A DNA stretch of 64,000 bases. It comes from Apricaphanius iberus. Its lineage: Eukaryota > Chordata > Actinopteri > Cyprinodontiformes > Aphaniidae. The stretch spans positions 1,116,001 through 1,180,000 of the forward strand of contig JAPXFQ010002669.1 in NCBI GenBank assembly GCA_028564705.1. The letters are read 5' to 3'. The notes beneath the pieces are model-generated. The model was not told where the DNA came from. It saw only the letters and a program-made list of their open reading frames with translations, and did no database searches. Each line of letters begins with the position of its first letter. The stretch's first letter is position 1. The position numbers were made by a program, and so were the translations under genes. Positions 1 through 11,327 of the stretch are shown here, in pieces.

Positions 1-806
1 TAACAAATTGCAGTTTACAGAGAAAACATGCCCTATTTTCTCTGGGCCAGACAAAGATTTCTGACGAAGAATGGTTTCCGTGTCATAACTTTTATAAACG
101 TCCAAAAACTCCCAGGATTAATCTGCTCCAATCAGAACGTTTTAAACAGTGTCTTAACAATGATTGGATGTCAAGAAATCATGCAGTCATAAGGGACGTG
201 TCTTTTCTCCTGGATCCAAGTCAAAAGTTCATTCTGAGTTTTATGGTTTATGGTCCTTCTTAAGCAAAACTCTTTGTCTCAGAGATCCTCAAAGGTCACA
301 CATACTCCCACCAGAACTTTATCAGACCACACGTTAGTCCCAAGGTTTCCTCCTGACCTAATTTATGGCCGTACCATGGAGTAGGCTTTTCTGGCCCTTC
401 CTCCCTACACCTGACTTCCATTCTTATCTAAAGACATCCTGTTTTTACAGCCTGCAATAAACTTACCCAAGAGTTTTATGACTTAAAAGCTTGTCCCAGT
501 TAAATACTGGTCAAGGATATGTTTTACAACCATGCATAATAGAAAAACAGACTTTTATCTTCTGAATGCTAACTAAAGATATTAGCCCCAAAAAATAGAT
601 ACAACATATGTCAATATAAGGTCTTTAAGATACAATCCAGGTAGGTTATTAAGAGATTTATTGTAATGAATTTTAATAGAACCTAGGGACATCCTGAATT
701 ATAATAAAATAACATCTGCCTAAACCATTTTAACCTCTTCACTCTCAGACATGATGTACCCAGTTCAGGGAATATGAACTATATACATATATATATATAT
801 ATATTT

Positions 807-882
807 AAATTCAATTCAGTTTATTTATATAGCGCCGTTTCACAACAGATGTCATCTCAAGGCACTTTACAAGAAGAGTAAG
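807..882 (-). repeat. LINE 3' end / common fish interspersed repeat fragment
   Basis: On the minus strand this reads AAGTGCCTTGAGATGACAT then GGCGCTATATAAATAAACTG, the recurrent 3' tail of fish L2-like LINEs ('GGCGCTATATAAATAAA' followed by short A/T/G repeats). It is flanked by AT dinucleotide runs. Confidence 0.6.
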
Positions 883-1221
883 ATATATATATATATTATA
901 TAACTGTGGTGTTTACTATAGAAAAGAAATGCAAGTAAAATAACTTATAGCTTTCCTTTCGGTTATAACAATACAAAATCATCATAGTTCATGGACGTAT
1001 TTTGTTTTTATCCAAAAGTAAAGAATTCAGTTTTGTTTAAAAATAAAAAGAGAAACTTTCATATTACTAAATTTTAAAAGATCATAGTGGTGATTTTTTT
1101 AATTGAAGGTCAAACTATGCAGCCCTGTCGAATTTTGCAATATTTGTATTGTCTCCAAAAACTAAAACTAAAAGTATTAATTATGATAAATAACAATGAA
1201 AGGGTCATACACTATGTACAG

Positions 1222-1222
<1 letters not shown>

Positions 1223-1263
<41 letters not shown>
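1223..1263. repeat. (TA)n microsatellite
   Basis: Uninterrupted TA dinucleotides, about 20 units. The overlapping Tyr-Ile repeat reading frames are an artefact of it. Confidence 0.95.
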
Positions 1264-1264
<1 letters not shown>

Positions 1265-1340
1265 TTTGCAAAGAGTCATCTGAGATCCCCAGCATGTAAC
1301 AGCAAGGTGTACAATGCAGGCATAGTATACATAAATATCT

Positions 1341-1800
1341 GTGTGGATTATGGGCTGGAAACCACCCCAAGGTCAAAGTGGGAAACATCTCCAAAGGTGG
1401 TGGAGAATGACCAAGCAAAGATCCTGTGGGACTTCAATATCCAGACAGACAGGATGGTAATGGCGAACCACTCGGACATCGTGGTGGTTGATAAAGAGCA
1501 GAGTAAAGCCATTATAGTGAATGTGGCAATACCAAGTGATGGTAACATAAAGAAGAAGGAACATGATGAACGTTAAAATTACCAAGGGCCCAGAGAGGAG
1601 CTAGAGAAGGCTTGGAAGATTAAGGTGACAGTAGTACCCATGGTAATCGGAGGAGTTTGGGCAGTGACCCCCAAACTGGAGGAATGGCTCCAGCAGATCC
1701 CATGAAGAACCTCAGACATCTCAGTCCAGAAAAGTGCAGGACTTGGAACAGCAAAGATACTGTGCAGGACCCTCAACCTCCCAGGTCTCTGGTAGAGAAC
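1341..1800 (+). pseudogene. LINE ORF 3' end with restriction-like endonuclease region, decayed
   Basis: Translation gives ILWDFNIQTDRMVMANHSD then IVVVDKEQSKAIIVNVAIPSD, a frameshift, then EELEKAWKIKVTVVPMVIGG, AVTPKLEEWLQQIP, a stop, and SVQKSAGLGTAKIL. This series is the familiar C-terminus of a fish LINE ORF with a restriction-like endonuclease (RLE) downstream of the reverse transcriptase, as in R2/R4/NeSL-type elements. Clade assignment is from memory and uncertain. At least one frameshift and one stop show it is dead. No reverse transcriptase is seen upstream, so the copy is 5' truncated. Confidence 0.6.
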
Positions 1801-1802
1801 TG

Positions 1803-2290
1803 GTGATATGGAGGCCGGCAGCGTAGCAGAGTCTTATGGTGGGGTGGCCGGCGGCGGAACAGAACCTTGCATCTGGGTGGCCGGCAACGGGGAACCTTCT
1901 GGGGAACCGGTTACGGGGAGGCCAGCATCTGGGGAACTGGGGACTTGGAGGCCGGTGTCTGGGGAACTGGTGACTTTGAGGCTAGTCGTGTCTGGAGAAC
2001 TGTTGAAGAGTTGGCCGTCAACAAGAAAACGACATATTCAGCAACAAGGGAACAGCTGCCGAGGAGGCTGGCGATGTGGGAACAGGTGCCAAGGTGGCTG
2101 GCGACGAACTGGAGATGTTGAGGCTGGCACCTTAGAATCTGATGATGAGAGGCTTGCATCTTAGGATCTGATGAACAAGGTGGACGACATCTGAGGATCT
2201 GATGACGAGGAGGCCGGCATCTGGAGAACTGGTTACGTGGAGGCAGGCATCTGGGGAATTGGTGATTTGGAGGCTGGATCTGGGGAACTT
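1803..2290 (+). repeat. Degenerate G-rich minisatellite (about 30-bp units)
   Basis: Repeated variants of ATCTGGGGAACTGGTGACTT followed by GGAGGCCGGC, with a second register reading GGATCTGATGA-GAGG near 2140-2220. Unit lengths vary by a few bases. Reading frames across it (Gly/Trp/Thr-rich) are not credible proteins. Confidence 0.7.
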
Positions 2291-3760
2291 GTCATGACTC
2301 GTCACTCAGCTCCATTCACTCCATCATCATCATCATCATCATCCGCCCCTTTCTCCAATCTCCATCCACTCATCTCACGTCCTTAAAACCAGCTCCCGTT
2401 CCCTCAGTCAGCGACGGATCATTATTGATGTATACCCCTGTGTTGCTCCTGCTTGTCCTGTCACTCTGTTCCTGCCGCCACCATCACCAGCTGCACTTTT
2501 AATAAAAATCCTGCACTCCTGCCTCTGCGTCTGGGTCCAAAGAGGAGCTGTGCCTTCCTGGGTGGCGATCCACCCCCACCAACATTGGCTCCATCTCCAG
2601 AATGCAGGCTCCACCAATCCTCTCGCCCGCTCTCTTCCGGCTACTTCTTAAATAGCTCCTCTTGTTCTCCCTGCTTCAGCCAGCCGACCACCTGCGGCTG
2701 CATCGCCTGCGTCGTCTTCCATTACAGGACTACATTGGAGAAGACAAGCTGTTCGAGGTCTTCTTAAGGAACAAATTCGAGAACCTCTGCTCCAGAAGGG
2801 ATCGCTTCCCTTTGACTCTCCCCCCTTCAGTCCTTTAGACGGACTTAGTTGGCCTTCTGTGCTGCTGGTACGGGGCCAAGACGGCATGAGACTCCTCCAC
2901 CACCTGAACAGCGGCGCCATCATGGAACAGCGGCTTCCAGTTTGGAGGAGAAGTCGGTATCTGCTTCAGTCTGCTCGGCACCAAAGTTAGCGTCTGCTTC
3001 ATCTGCTCAGCCCCAAAGTTAGTGTCTGCCTCAGTCTGCTCAGCCCCAAAGTCAGTGTCTGCCTGCTTGGCCCACCTTCCGGTCCAGTTCAGCATGGAGC
3101 TGCTGGATCTGAGACCTCCACCGCCAAAGCTGCTGGATCAGCCACTCCCAGAGCCTCCAGAGCTCCATCTGCCACTCCCGGAGCTGCTGAACCTAGAACC
3201 CATTCCATAGCCAGAACCCGTTCTAGTGACAGAGCCTGCTGTCTTTATTGCTGTAGTCCTCCTGGCCAACACCGCAGCAGGTCTTCGGCCACTGGCAGAA
3301 GCCCTGCTGCTGTGGGAACCCACTGGATGAGTCTGTGGGCAGAAACCCGCTTGAGGAAAAAGGGGGAAGGGCTGATGGTGAAGTGGAGCCATGGAGTCCT
3401 CCCAAAAAGCCTCCCCTTTGACCGATTGATTGCAGCAGTGCTCGGGCTTGTCATCCTGGGGAGTGAAGAACGAAGCTGGATAGAAGCCAGACATTACCTC
3501 TTGGGTTGAAGAAGCGACCCAGCTGTGACAATGGCGGCTTTGGGAAATTTGCAGACCAGCTTCTTCACACCCCCAAAAACATTTCCCAGGAGAGCAGCAC
3601 ACTAGAAAGGATTCTTCTGGAGGTGACTCTCTTCTAATTTCCGTATTCTCTGCTGGATTCTCTTTTACTCCAGGTTCTACTGTCAGGATATGAAGGATGG
3701 ATCCAGATGCAGAGACTCATTTTGGAGAGTTTTCTTTCCATTTTATTTGTTGGGTACAAG
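2291..3760. repeat. Composite degenerate repeat with LTR-like ends and a 33-bp tandem repeat
   Basis: The + strand has AATAAAAATCCTGCACTCC then CTGCGTCTGGGTCC at 2499-2540, resembling the polyadenylation end of fish retroelement LTRs. A similar signature (AATAAAATGG, then CTCTGCATCTGGATCC) reads on the minus strand at 3690-3745. Between them, about 2955-3065 holds three to four units of a 33-bp repeat with the core TCTGCTCAGCCCCAAAGT. A (CAT)n run lies at 2323-2343. No intact gag or pol is seen. The family is not identified. Confidence 0.45.
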
Positions 3761-4027
3761 ATGTGTGTCAGCTGTCAGATTATGATAGCATTTCTCTACT
3801 GTATTGGATTCAAGTTGATGTGGCTGGAGATACCAAGACATATTTTTAGTTCCTCGAAAAAAGACGTATTCCCTTCGGTTAGTCTGGCTAAAAGAAAAAA
3901 AATATTATGGTTGACTTCTTTTCAAAATAACTAGACTTTTTATAAGTTTAGTCATCATTCGGAAGGGTTCTAAACTTGCTTGGAGTCAAATGGAGATGAG
4001 GGCCTCACCACACCAACTAATGTAGTT

Positions 4028-4332
4028 GGGGTTGCACGGTGGCACAGTGGGTAGCACTGTTGCCTTGCAGTGAGAAGTTTCAAGGTTTTAATCCCAGCCC
4101 AGGGTCTTTCTGCATGGAGTTTGCATGTTCTCTACAGGTTCCCTTCTCCCACAGTCCAAAAACATGACTGTCAGGTTAAATTGTCTCTCTAAATTGTCAT
4201 AAGGTACAAGTGTGTGCGTGCATGTTTTTTTTGTGGCGTTTTTTTGTGCTGTCTGTCTCTGTGTTGCCCTACGATGGACTGCTTTTCGTCCGTTGACCAC
4301 TGGAAATAGGCACCATGGATGGGTGCTAATTT
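4028..4332 (+). mobile_element. tRNA-derived SINE, copy 1
   Basis: Begins GGTTGCACGGTGGCACAGTG (A-box-like), then the B-box-like GGTTTTAATCCC at 4084-4095. The body carries GGAGTTTGCATGTTCTC, CACAGTCCAAAAACATG and ACGATGGACTG. This layout is the widespread fish SINE with a tRNA-like head. Compare copies at 29043 and 30565. Confidence 0.75.
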
Positions 4333-5689
4333 AGTTCTACCAGATAAGAAAACGGTGTTGCTTACTGTACTTAAATTGGATCAAACTTCAATAAAGATTA
4401 ACATCAACCTCAGTGTTTCAGAAATGACTGTAGAATCAAGATGAGCTGCCTCTTTTTTTCTGATGTCAAAGTAATCAAAATGTTACTGAGGTCAGCTCCA
4501 CAGAACAGCCAACCACAGCTGCCCTCATGTATCCATTGGTCTTAACATCAGGCTGCTGTATCATCCTTACAACGAAGTTGCACGGCTTGACTACCTGACC
4601 TAATATAAGCCCACAAAGCCACCCTTATCAAACTCTGTCAGGTTCTGATGATGCAGTTAAAAGCATCTGTGTGTTCAATGACTGATCTTCAGGTATATAA
4701 AATTAAATCAAAATCTACTTTTTCTGGGTTCTTGACTTTTTTTTGTGATTCTAAAAAAAAGCAAAAACCAAGCTCCCAAAGCATCCAAAGAAAACTTTGA
4801 AGTGCTGAAATCACCCTTTCTTTTTTTAGCAGTTACTAGAAAAAAACACACCTCATATCTGAGCACTGCACATGAAATGTTATTGGCTCTCACACTCACC
4901 TCTAAAGATGTCAAAGTTCTCTAGTGAGCAGAACTGAAACTACTGGTGTGGATTAGGTGTAGAACCTCTGACCCATGAAATAGCATCAACCCTTTTTTAT
5001 CATTGTGATGTCGTAGAGATGAATAGTGAGCAATGCACTCTGCACACTTCTTCCTGATGTATTGATCCACCGGGCATGCAGGCAGGTAACGGCTGTGGTC
5101 GAGGCGACGTGAAGATAAAGGGGACAATAGCCATGGAGATGATGATGGAGAATATCAATCCCATGTATGGGCCTGTTTCAGGAAGTGATGCTGCACAGGC
5201 AGCCATCTGTCAGCAGATTAATCCTGGCTGTGCTTAGAGATATTACCGGCTGGCTTATCACCGTGGCAACAAGTTTTCAATCCTAGTCGGGCGGAGCCAC
5301 CATGTGACCTCGCATGAGAAGGGTGGATGGGGTTTAGGCACTCACAGGTTTCAAAATGGGGAACACCTCTATGCAGAGTGTTTTCTAAATGCACTCGTAC
5401 CGCAGCAGTTGCGTGTGAACTGTGTGCTCCTAAACACAGGAGCTGGTGAAAAACATGCAACGGCACAACTGTCCTCCCATCAGTGATGAGGTGGAAAGGT
5501 TTTAATCCCGCTGAAACGTTTCAGAGTCACCTACCGAGTTCAGAAATGTCATTACGCCGACCAGCTGTGCTGCACACATCTCTCTGCAAGTACTGCTTTC
5601 TGTGTGCTATATTTAGACGTGTATCAATATGAGCTGATGTCACCTGACCTCAGTTTCCTTTTACACCACACAATCAAGGCACATCTTTT
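4333..5689. other. No gene or repeat recognised
   Basis: Unique-looking AT-rich sequence. Short reading frames on both strands lack family motifs, codon bias or splice support. Confidence 0.5.
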
Positions 5690-6255
5690 AATTATCAGGC
5701 TCCTCTGTTGTGGAACCAGTTCCAAGTTTCAGTCTGTGAGGCAGGTATTCTGTCTACTTTAAGACCAGGCTTAAAACCTTCGTTTTTGATCAAGCTTATA
5801 GTTAGAATGGCTTAGGTTATCCTGATTTATCTCTGTACTTATGCTGCTATAAACCTAGACTGTTGGAGGACAGACTGACCACTTCTATTACTTTACTACT
5901 GTTTTTTCGGCAGTTAAGCTTGCTTTTCTATGTTTTTCTTTCCATAGAATCTACACCTGGTCTGGTATCCTGCATAGCTACAATGCCCTTTTGGACGGGG
6001 GTCATCAACTGGGATGATACTCCCAGCAACTAAAAGATCTCCCTCTCCCCCTTTATTAACCTTTTACTTTGTTTAACATAGAAAGTATTCTTACATCAGT
6101 CATTTTTGTACTTTCTGTGTCTGCTCTGTCTTCTCAAACCCTAAGACAGTCGTGGCAAATGGACGCTCCTTCTGAGCTAAGTTCTTGTTCTGCTTGAGGT
6201 TTCTTCCTGTTGAAGGGGAGTTTCCTGCTTGCTCAGAATGAGGGATTGCTGTTAA
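5690..6255 (+). mobile_element. L2-like LINE 3' end
   Basis: Translation of the left part gives APLLWNQFQVSVCEAG then LSTLRPGLKPSFLIKL, matching the 'LWN-LP-VR-A-TLSTFK-LKT-LFD' tail of fish L2-like reverse transcriptase ORFs. The rest matches the common fish 3' UTR, including GAGGTTTCTTCCTGTTGAAG and GGGGAGTTTCCT near 6197-6228. It is 5' truncated. Confidence 0.6.
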
Positions 6256-6264
6256 GAACACAGC

Positions 6265-7640
6265 ACAATGAGCACAGTACAATTTGTACTCCTCAACCAC
6301 CTCCACTTCTTCTCCCATAATGGACACAGTATTTAACTTTTCCCTGTTTCTTGTGAAATCTACATTCATCTCCTTTGTTATGTTCACATTCAAGGTAAGA
6401 TGATTATTTCCGCACTATGCCACAAAGCAGTCCACCAATCTTTGGTGAGAGTATATTCCCTTGTGGTGTTGCTGACCAGCTGGTTTGACACACAATTATT
6501 CAATCTCACAAACTGTGGTCTGTTTGTCAGGTAGTCATTGTTCCAGGTGATTTTTGAGCCCTCCACCTGTGTCTTCAGGAGTTTCTGACAAAGCAAATCG
6601 CTAAATTGTGTTAAACACACTGGAGAAATCAAAGAACATGATCCTCACATTGCTGCCTGATAACAGTGGGTTGGTTGAAGCAGGCTGTTGATGGCATCTT
6701 CAACACCAACTCAATGGCGGTAAGCAAACTGCAGGGGGTCCTGTTAGGTTTTAGTTTGCTTACTTAGGTGGGGCACCATGAGTCTCTCCAGGACCTTCAT
6801 GATTTGGGATGTCAGGGCAACAGGTCTATAGTCATTGATAACTGATGGGTGAGTTTTCTTTGGAACTGAAACGAGGCAAGATGTCTTCCACAACACTGGA
6901 GCCTTCTCCTGGGTCAGGCAAAGATTGAAGAGGTGCTGCAGAATCCTACAGAGCTGCTCTGTACAGGTCTTCAGGACTCTGGGACTGACACCATCTGGAC
7001 CTGCAGCCTTCTTCCGGTTCGGTTTCTCCAACTGCCTCTTCACCTGACTTTTAGAAAAAGACAGGTGGGAGAGTGAGGTAAAGGGGGTAGCAGCATCTCC
7101 TGATTTGGTTGAAGACGAAGTTGTGGAAGTAGAAGAGTTCATGACTGAGGTGGAAGATAAAACATTTGGGCTAGAGGACAGTGGAATGTCTCTTTGGCTG
7201 GGGACAGGAAACAAGGATGCTGGTTTTGTTCCTGAACTGATCTTGTTACAGAAGTTCATTGGCTATATCAAGACTTCCATCTATCCAGTCCTTCCTGTGG
7301 TTAAAGCCTGTGATCTTTTTCATTCCAGACCAGACATCTCTTGATATTGTTCCTCTGTAGTTTGCTCTCCAGCCTCTTCCTGTAAGACTCATTGCTGTCT
7401 CTGATCTTGACTTTAAGTTGCTTCTGTATACTCCTTAATAACTCCCTACCTCCCTCCCTGGAGGCTCGTTTTTTCTTCTTCAGTAGTTCCTTCAGCTCAC
7501 AGGGTTTGTTATTAGGGAAGCATCTTACTGTTCTGGAGGGGATGATGTTGTCCGCACAGAAGTTTATGTAGTCAGTCGCACAATTAGCCATGTCATTTTG
7601 TCCTCTCCGTGTGGCTGGCAAAGAGTCGACCAGTTTGCAG
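6265..7640 (-). pseudogene. Non-LTR retrotransposon reverse transcriptase, decayed
   Basis: Read from 7640 downwards: a linker (NESYRKRLESKLQRNNIK, 7621-7301), then reverse transcriptase blocks KKAAGPDGVSPRVLKTCTEQ, APVLWKTSCLVSVPKK, INDYRPVALTSQIMKVLERL (7259-6744), DFSSVFNTI with its palm aspartate (near 6615), and VDFTRNREKLNTVSIMGEEV (near 6350). The order is right for a Jockey-superfamily LINE (CR1/L2/Rex1-like). The catalytic FADD block is not found, there are frameshifts, and the copy stops abruptly next to an oppositely oriented LINE at about 6255. Confidence 0.8.
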
Positions 7641-9606
7641 ACTCAAAAAAACCCTGCAAAGATTCTTCAGCTTCATTTGACCATTTTCTATTGGTTTTGA
7701 TTCCATTTTCTTTTTAAATCATACACTGTGCCAGCTTAATATAATGAATTTTTTACATCATTTTTAGTTTATTGCAGCAGCATAATCTCGATTTGACTTT
7801 GTTTCCAAAAGAATCACATCTGGCATTGGAGCTGGTAATATTTAGAGTAGAATAGGACCATGCCTTCTTTCTACAGCATTTCACGAGGCTGAAGCATACA
7901 GCTCTTCGACTCAAACCCCAATTTTTTATCCATCTGTCGAATCCAACAGAAAACGCACGTCTGTGATTGGTCAGATCAAAATCATCTCCAGATATTTTCA
8001 CCAGAACAGTGCTCTATAGGTGCTCCACTTAGTAGTCAATGCAGCTTTTGGGCTCTTTATATTGCAAGGCCAGTTTATCTAATATGGTCTTTTGCCGATT
8101 TTGATCAACAGGAGGTGTAGAGAACAACCAAACAGACCAATGTGTTTGTTTCCAAGCGTTTGCAGCGTATTCAATGAGTCGGACTTCTAGAAAAAAGCTT
8201 TCCATCTAAACGAAAACTGGCTGTCCATCGGATTTTGCTACTTGAGTGTATGTGAGTTTAAAAGCCGAAGTAAACTCTAGTTGACCAGAGATGTCACTGC
8301 AGTGGTATGCAGACCCATTAGAAAAGGAAAGGTCTGCTACCCGTGCTGTCCTGGTGAGCAATTGCTTTGCAACAATGGAGAAGTATAAAAGGAAAACATC
8401 TCCATCGATATGTATACGTGTGAGTGTAAACTTGCTTATGAAATATGAACTAGACTTCAGTCCCATCTGACAACATCACATGCTTCCCCAAGATAGCCAA
8501 GCAGAATTCCCATCTTTAATGTGTGTTTGTGATGGTAGGACATAAAAAGATTATTTTTCAATGGCTAACAAAAACAAAGAGTTGGTATCTACTGTAGATA
8601 ATATCTAATGGTTGATATGGAGACTCTGTGACTCTAACACTGAGCTTAGGAGTTCTATTTCTTTTACCATCCTGCTTACTATGTTGTGACAAGATGAATG
8701 GGACATTGTTTAGCAGTACCAATAAGTCTACATGTTATTCTGTTGAAAAACTATGATCTCTAAACGTTTTTACCGCTTCATAAAAATACTTAAATTGAGC
8801 TTTCGTATTTTCCATTTCAATTTGTGCTGTTGCAAGAAAATATGCATTTACTTGAATGTTTTTGTGCACATCTTTACACGTAGCACTGATAAAATAGTTT
8901 GGCACTTAAAGGTCAAAAACCAGCAGACACAAGTTTACCTCAGGCTTGAAATAACATTCAAGGATTTATTAAGTCTTTACATACAGTACACCAGTCAGAA
9001 ATATACAGTGAACCTTTAGCAAATGTCCGTTGCTTACATAATCTAATCTGCAGTCATGAACATTACATTTTTTTTTTAATAATGGTCAAGAAGCGTAAGT
9101 GTGTTTCAGTGTGCAGTACATCGTTTGTTTGTTCAGTCCAAGTTTTACATCCAAGCAGACGTCGCAGATAAATGTAATTTCCAAGGGTTAAAATCTATCT
9201 CTTCTTTCACACATCCTAAATATTCATGTCTCAGGATGCCAAATATTGGCCCCATTTCACTTTGCTCCCCTGCTCCCCTCATGGAACCATTCGGGACCTC
9301 ATCACCTCCGACATTCACAGGACAACACAATGTTACTGTGCTCTGGGCTTGTGGTGTCATGGTGGGGAAAAAAAGATGAGCCTTGACCCAAGGAATTTTT
9401 TTAGGATCAGTGTCTCATAAAACTTATATAGGGCCAAACTGTTTGGTCAAATCTTGGAAGTGGTTTAAGCTGCACTTTTACAGGCTCTGCACTAAGTGTA
9501 ATAAGACAAAGTATTCACACCTGACATCATGGCAAATAAATGAGAGGCCGGAGGGTGGGTTCCTGAATGCTCAAAGGGGTTACCATTCAATCTCTGAGCA
9601 TCAGTG
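7641..9606. other. No gene recognised
   Basis: AT-rich DNA with only short uninformative reading frames. A poly-T run lies at 9067-9077. Nothing else is supported. Confidence 0.5.
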
Positions 9607-9608
9607 TA

Positions 9609-10162
9609 CAGTGCCTCGCAAATGTATTCACACCCCAGTAACGTATTTTATATAAATTTTTATTTTGACATGTGATTTGCAGTTGTGAATGCAATTTTTT
9701 TTTGGCTTACAAAGCTGGCCATAAATGTGAAGTGCACGGAAAATGATTTGTTTTAAATCTATGGGATTGTGCCAAGTGGAAACACATGGTCGCTTTAGGA
9801 GAGCTGCACATGTAGGGAAAGCAGCAAACATGGAAGAAGGTTCTCTGAATAAGAGGCTTTTTTTGTGGGAGAAAACAAAAAACACCATGAAGACACCATT
9901 CTCGCATTGAAACACGGTGGTAGCAGGATCATGCTGATGGTTTCAATTTGAAAATATTTTTGTTGCTAACACCAATGATTTTCAAACTTTTGAGATTTTA
10001 TATATGTAAAGTTGTTAAAACCACACGTTCCTTCCACTTGACATATATGATCTACTTTGTGTTGTTCACATAAAATACCATAAAAAAACACCGAAGCTTG
10101 TGGTTGTAAAATGATAAAATGTGAAAAAGTTCAAGGGGTAAGAGTACTTGTGCAAGGCACTG
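9609..10162. mobile_element. Non-autonomous Tc1/mariner-like element with TA target duplication
   Basis: The left end CAGTGCCTCGCAAATGTATT and the right end (reverse complement CAGTGCCTTGCACAAGTACT) are inverted repeats, flanked by TA at 9607-9608 and 10163-10164. The interior keeps only a trace of transposase (GAAACACGGTGGTAGCAGGA, the 'KHGGGS' region near 9911-9930). At 554 bp it is too short to be autonomous. Confidence 0.85.
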
Positions 10163-10164
10163 TA

Positions 10165-11286
10165 TAACACGGCTTTAGAGGGGAGGTGGGAGCTTTTTGT
10201 TTGACAGCGTAATGAAATATGAAGCTCATTGTTTGTATAAAGAAGCTTTTAAAAATGTTTTTCCCCATTAATCAAAGCACAGAGTAAAGCTTTTCATATG
10301 AAGCAAGATATCAAATTTTCCATTTAAAATAGAGGAATTTTCAGCATACGATCACAAATGATTGTGATTAATCTTGACTCACATTGTGCTCTTTCAAAAT
10401 AATGTGGCGAGTCATGTTTAATTTCATTTTGTTAGTATGGCTTTTTAGATTTGCAATGAATAAGAAGCCCTTAGACGTTTTAAGGACGGGCATTTTTTTT
10501 AAATCGCTAAGAGCCCTTAGGATTGGCTACATGATGTGATTACTAAATTAATCTAAGGTCCTCCTGGCGGCAGCTTAAACCGTAATGTGGTGGGAGCAGT
10601 ACAATCCGTGTTAATGAATGAGACAGCTCATAATGCCGCATTCCTGAGGATTCAAATTGTTTGCTACTGTGCTGCAGTGTAAAGTAACCGAAGAGATGGA
10701 TGAAAATTACATTACCTGCTGCAGGCTATACAGCAATAAGCCCACTGCTTAGTAACAGTCAAGAAGAAAAAGTTTGATTTCTTTTTTCTTTTTTTTTAAG
10801 AGGCTTGCATTGCTACATGACCTGTATATTTGGGCAGCACTTAGCTGGACTAAAGGAAATGTGTCTCAGTGTATCCAAGCTCAAAAAGCACCAGTGAGCA
10901 AATGCTCAGGCTAGAGGACAGCTAATATGGGTGGGCTTAGTGCAAGATTTGAAGGGAAGTGGAAACAGCATTTTTACAAATCAACACCGTTCTCATTCCT
11001 GAGTCTGCTGTCTGTGAACAGTACTCGAATAATAATAATTTGTCCTCAGGGTGCTTCACTGAGGATTTATTCTCATACTAAACCCCTGCAAACTGTATGG
11101 AAAAATTCAGATTGTGCTCAAAGCTAAATCCTGGAATGTTTTAGTGTTTGACATCTATCAGTGCCAGTTTTTAACTCTATACTGACTATATATTGGTATG
11201 CACCTTGTGTTATTACAGTAAATCATTTTAACGACTGGTTTATGAATATAGAACGTCTTCTACTACTCTTTTAAAAGTATATATAT

Positions 11287-11327
<41 letters not shown>

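Noticed and set aside
1087..1299. Tyr-Ile repeat proteins
   Set aside because: Translation of a (TA)n microsatellite on both strands.
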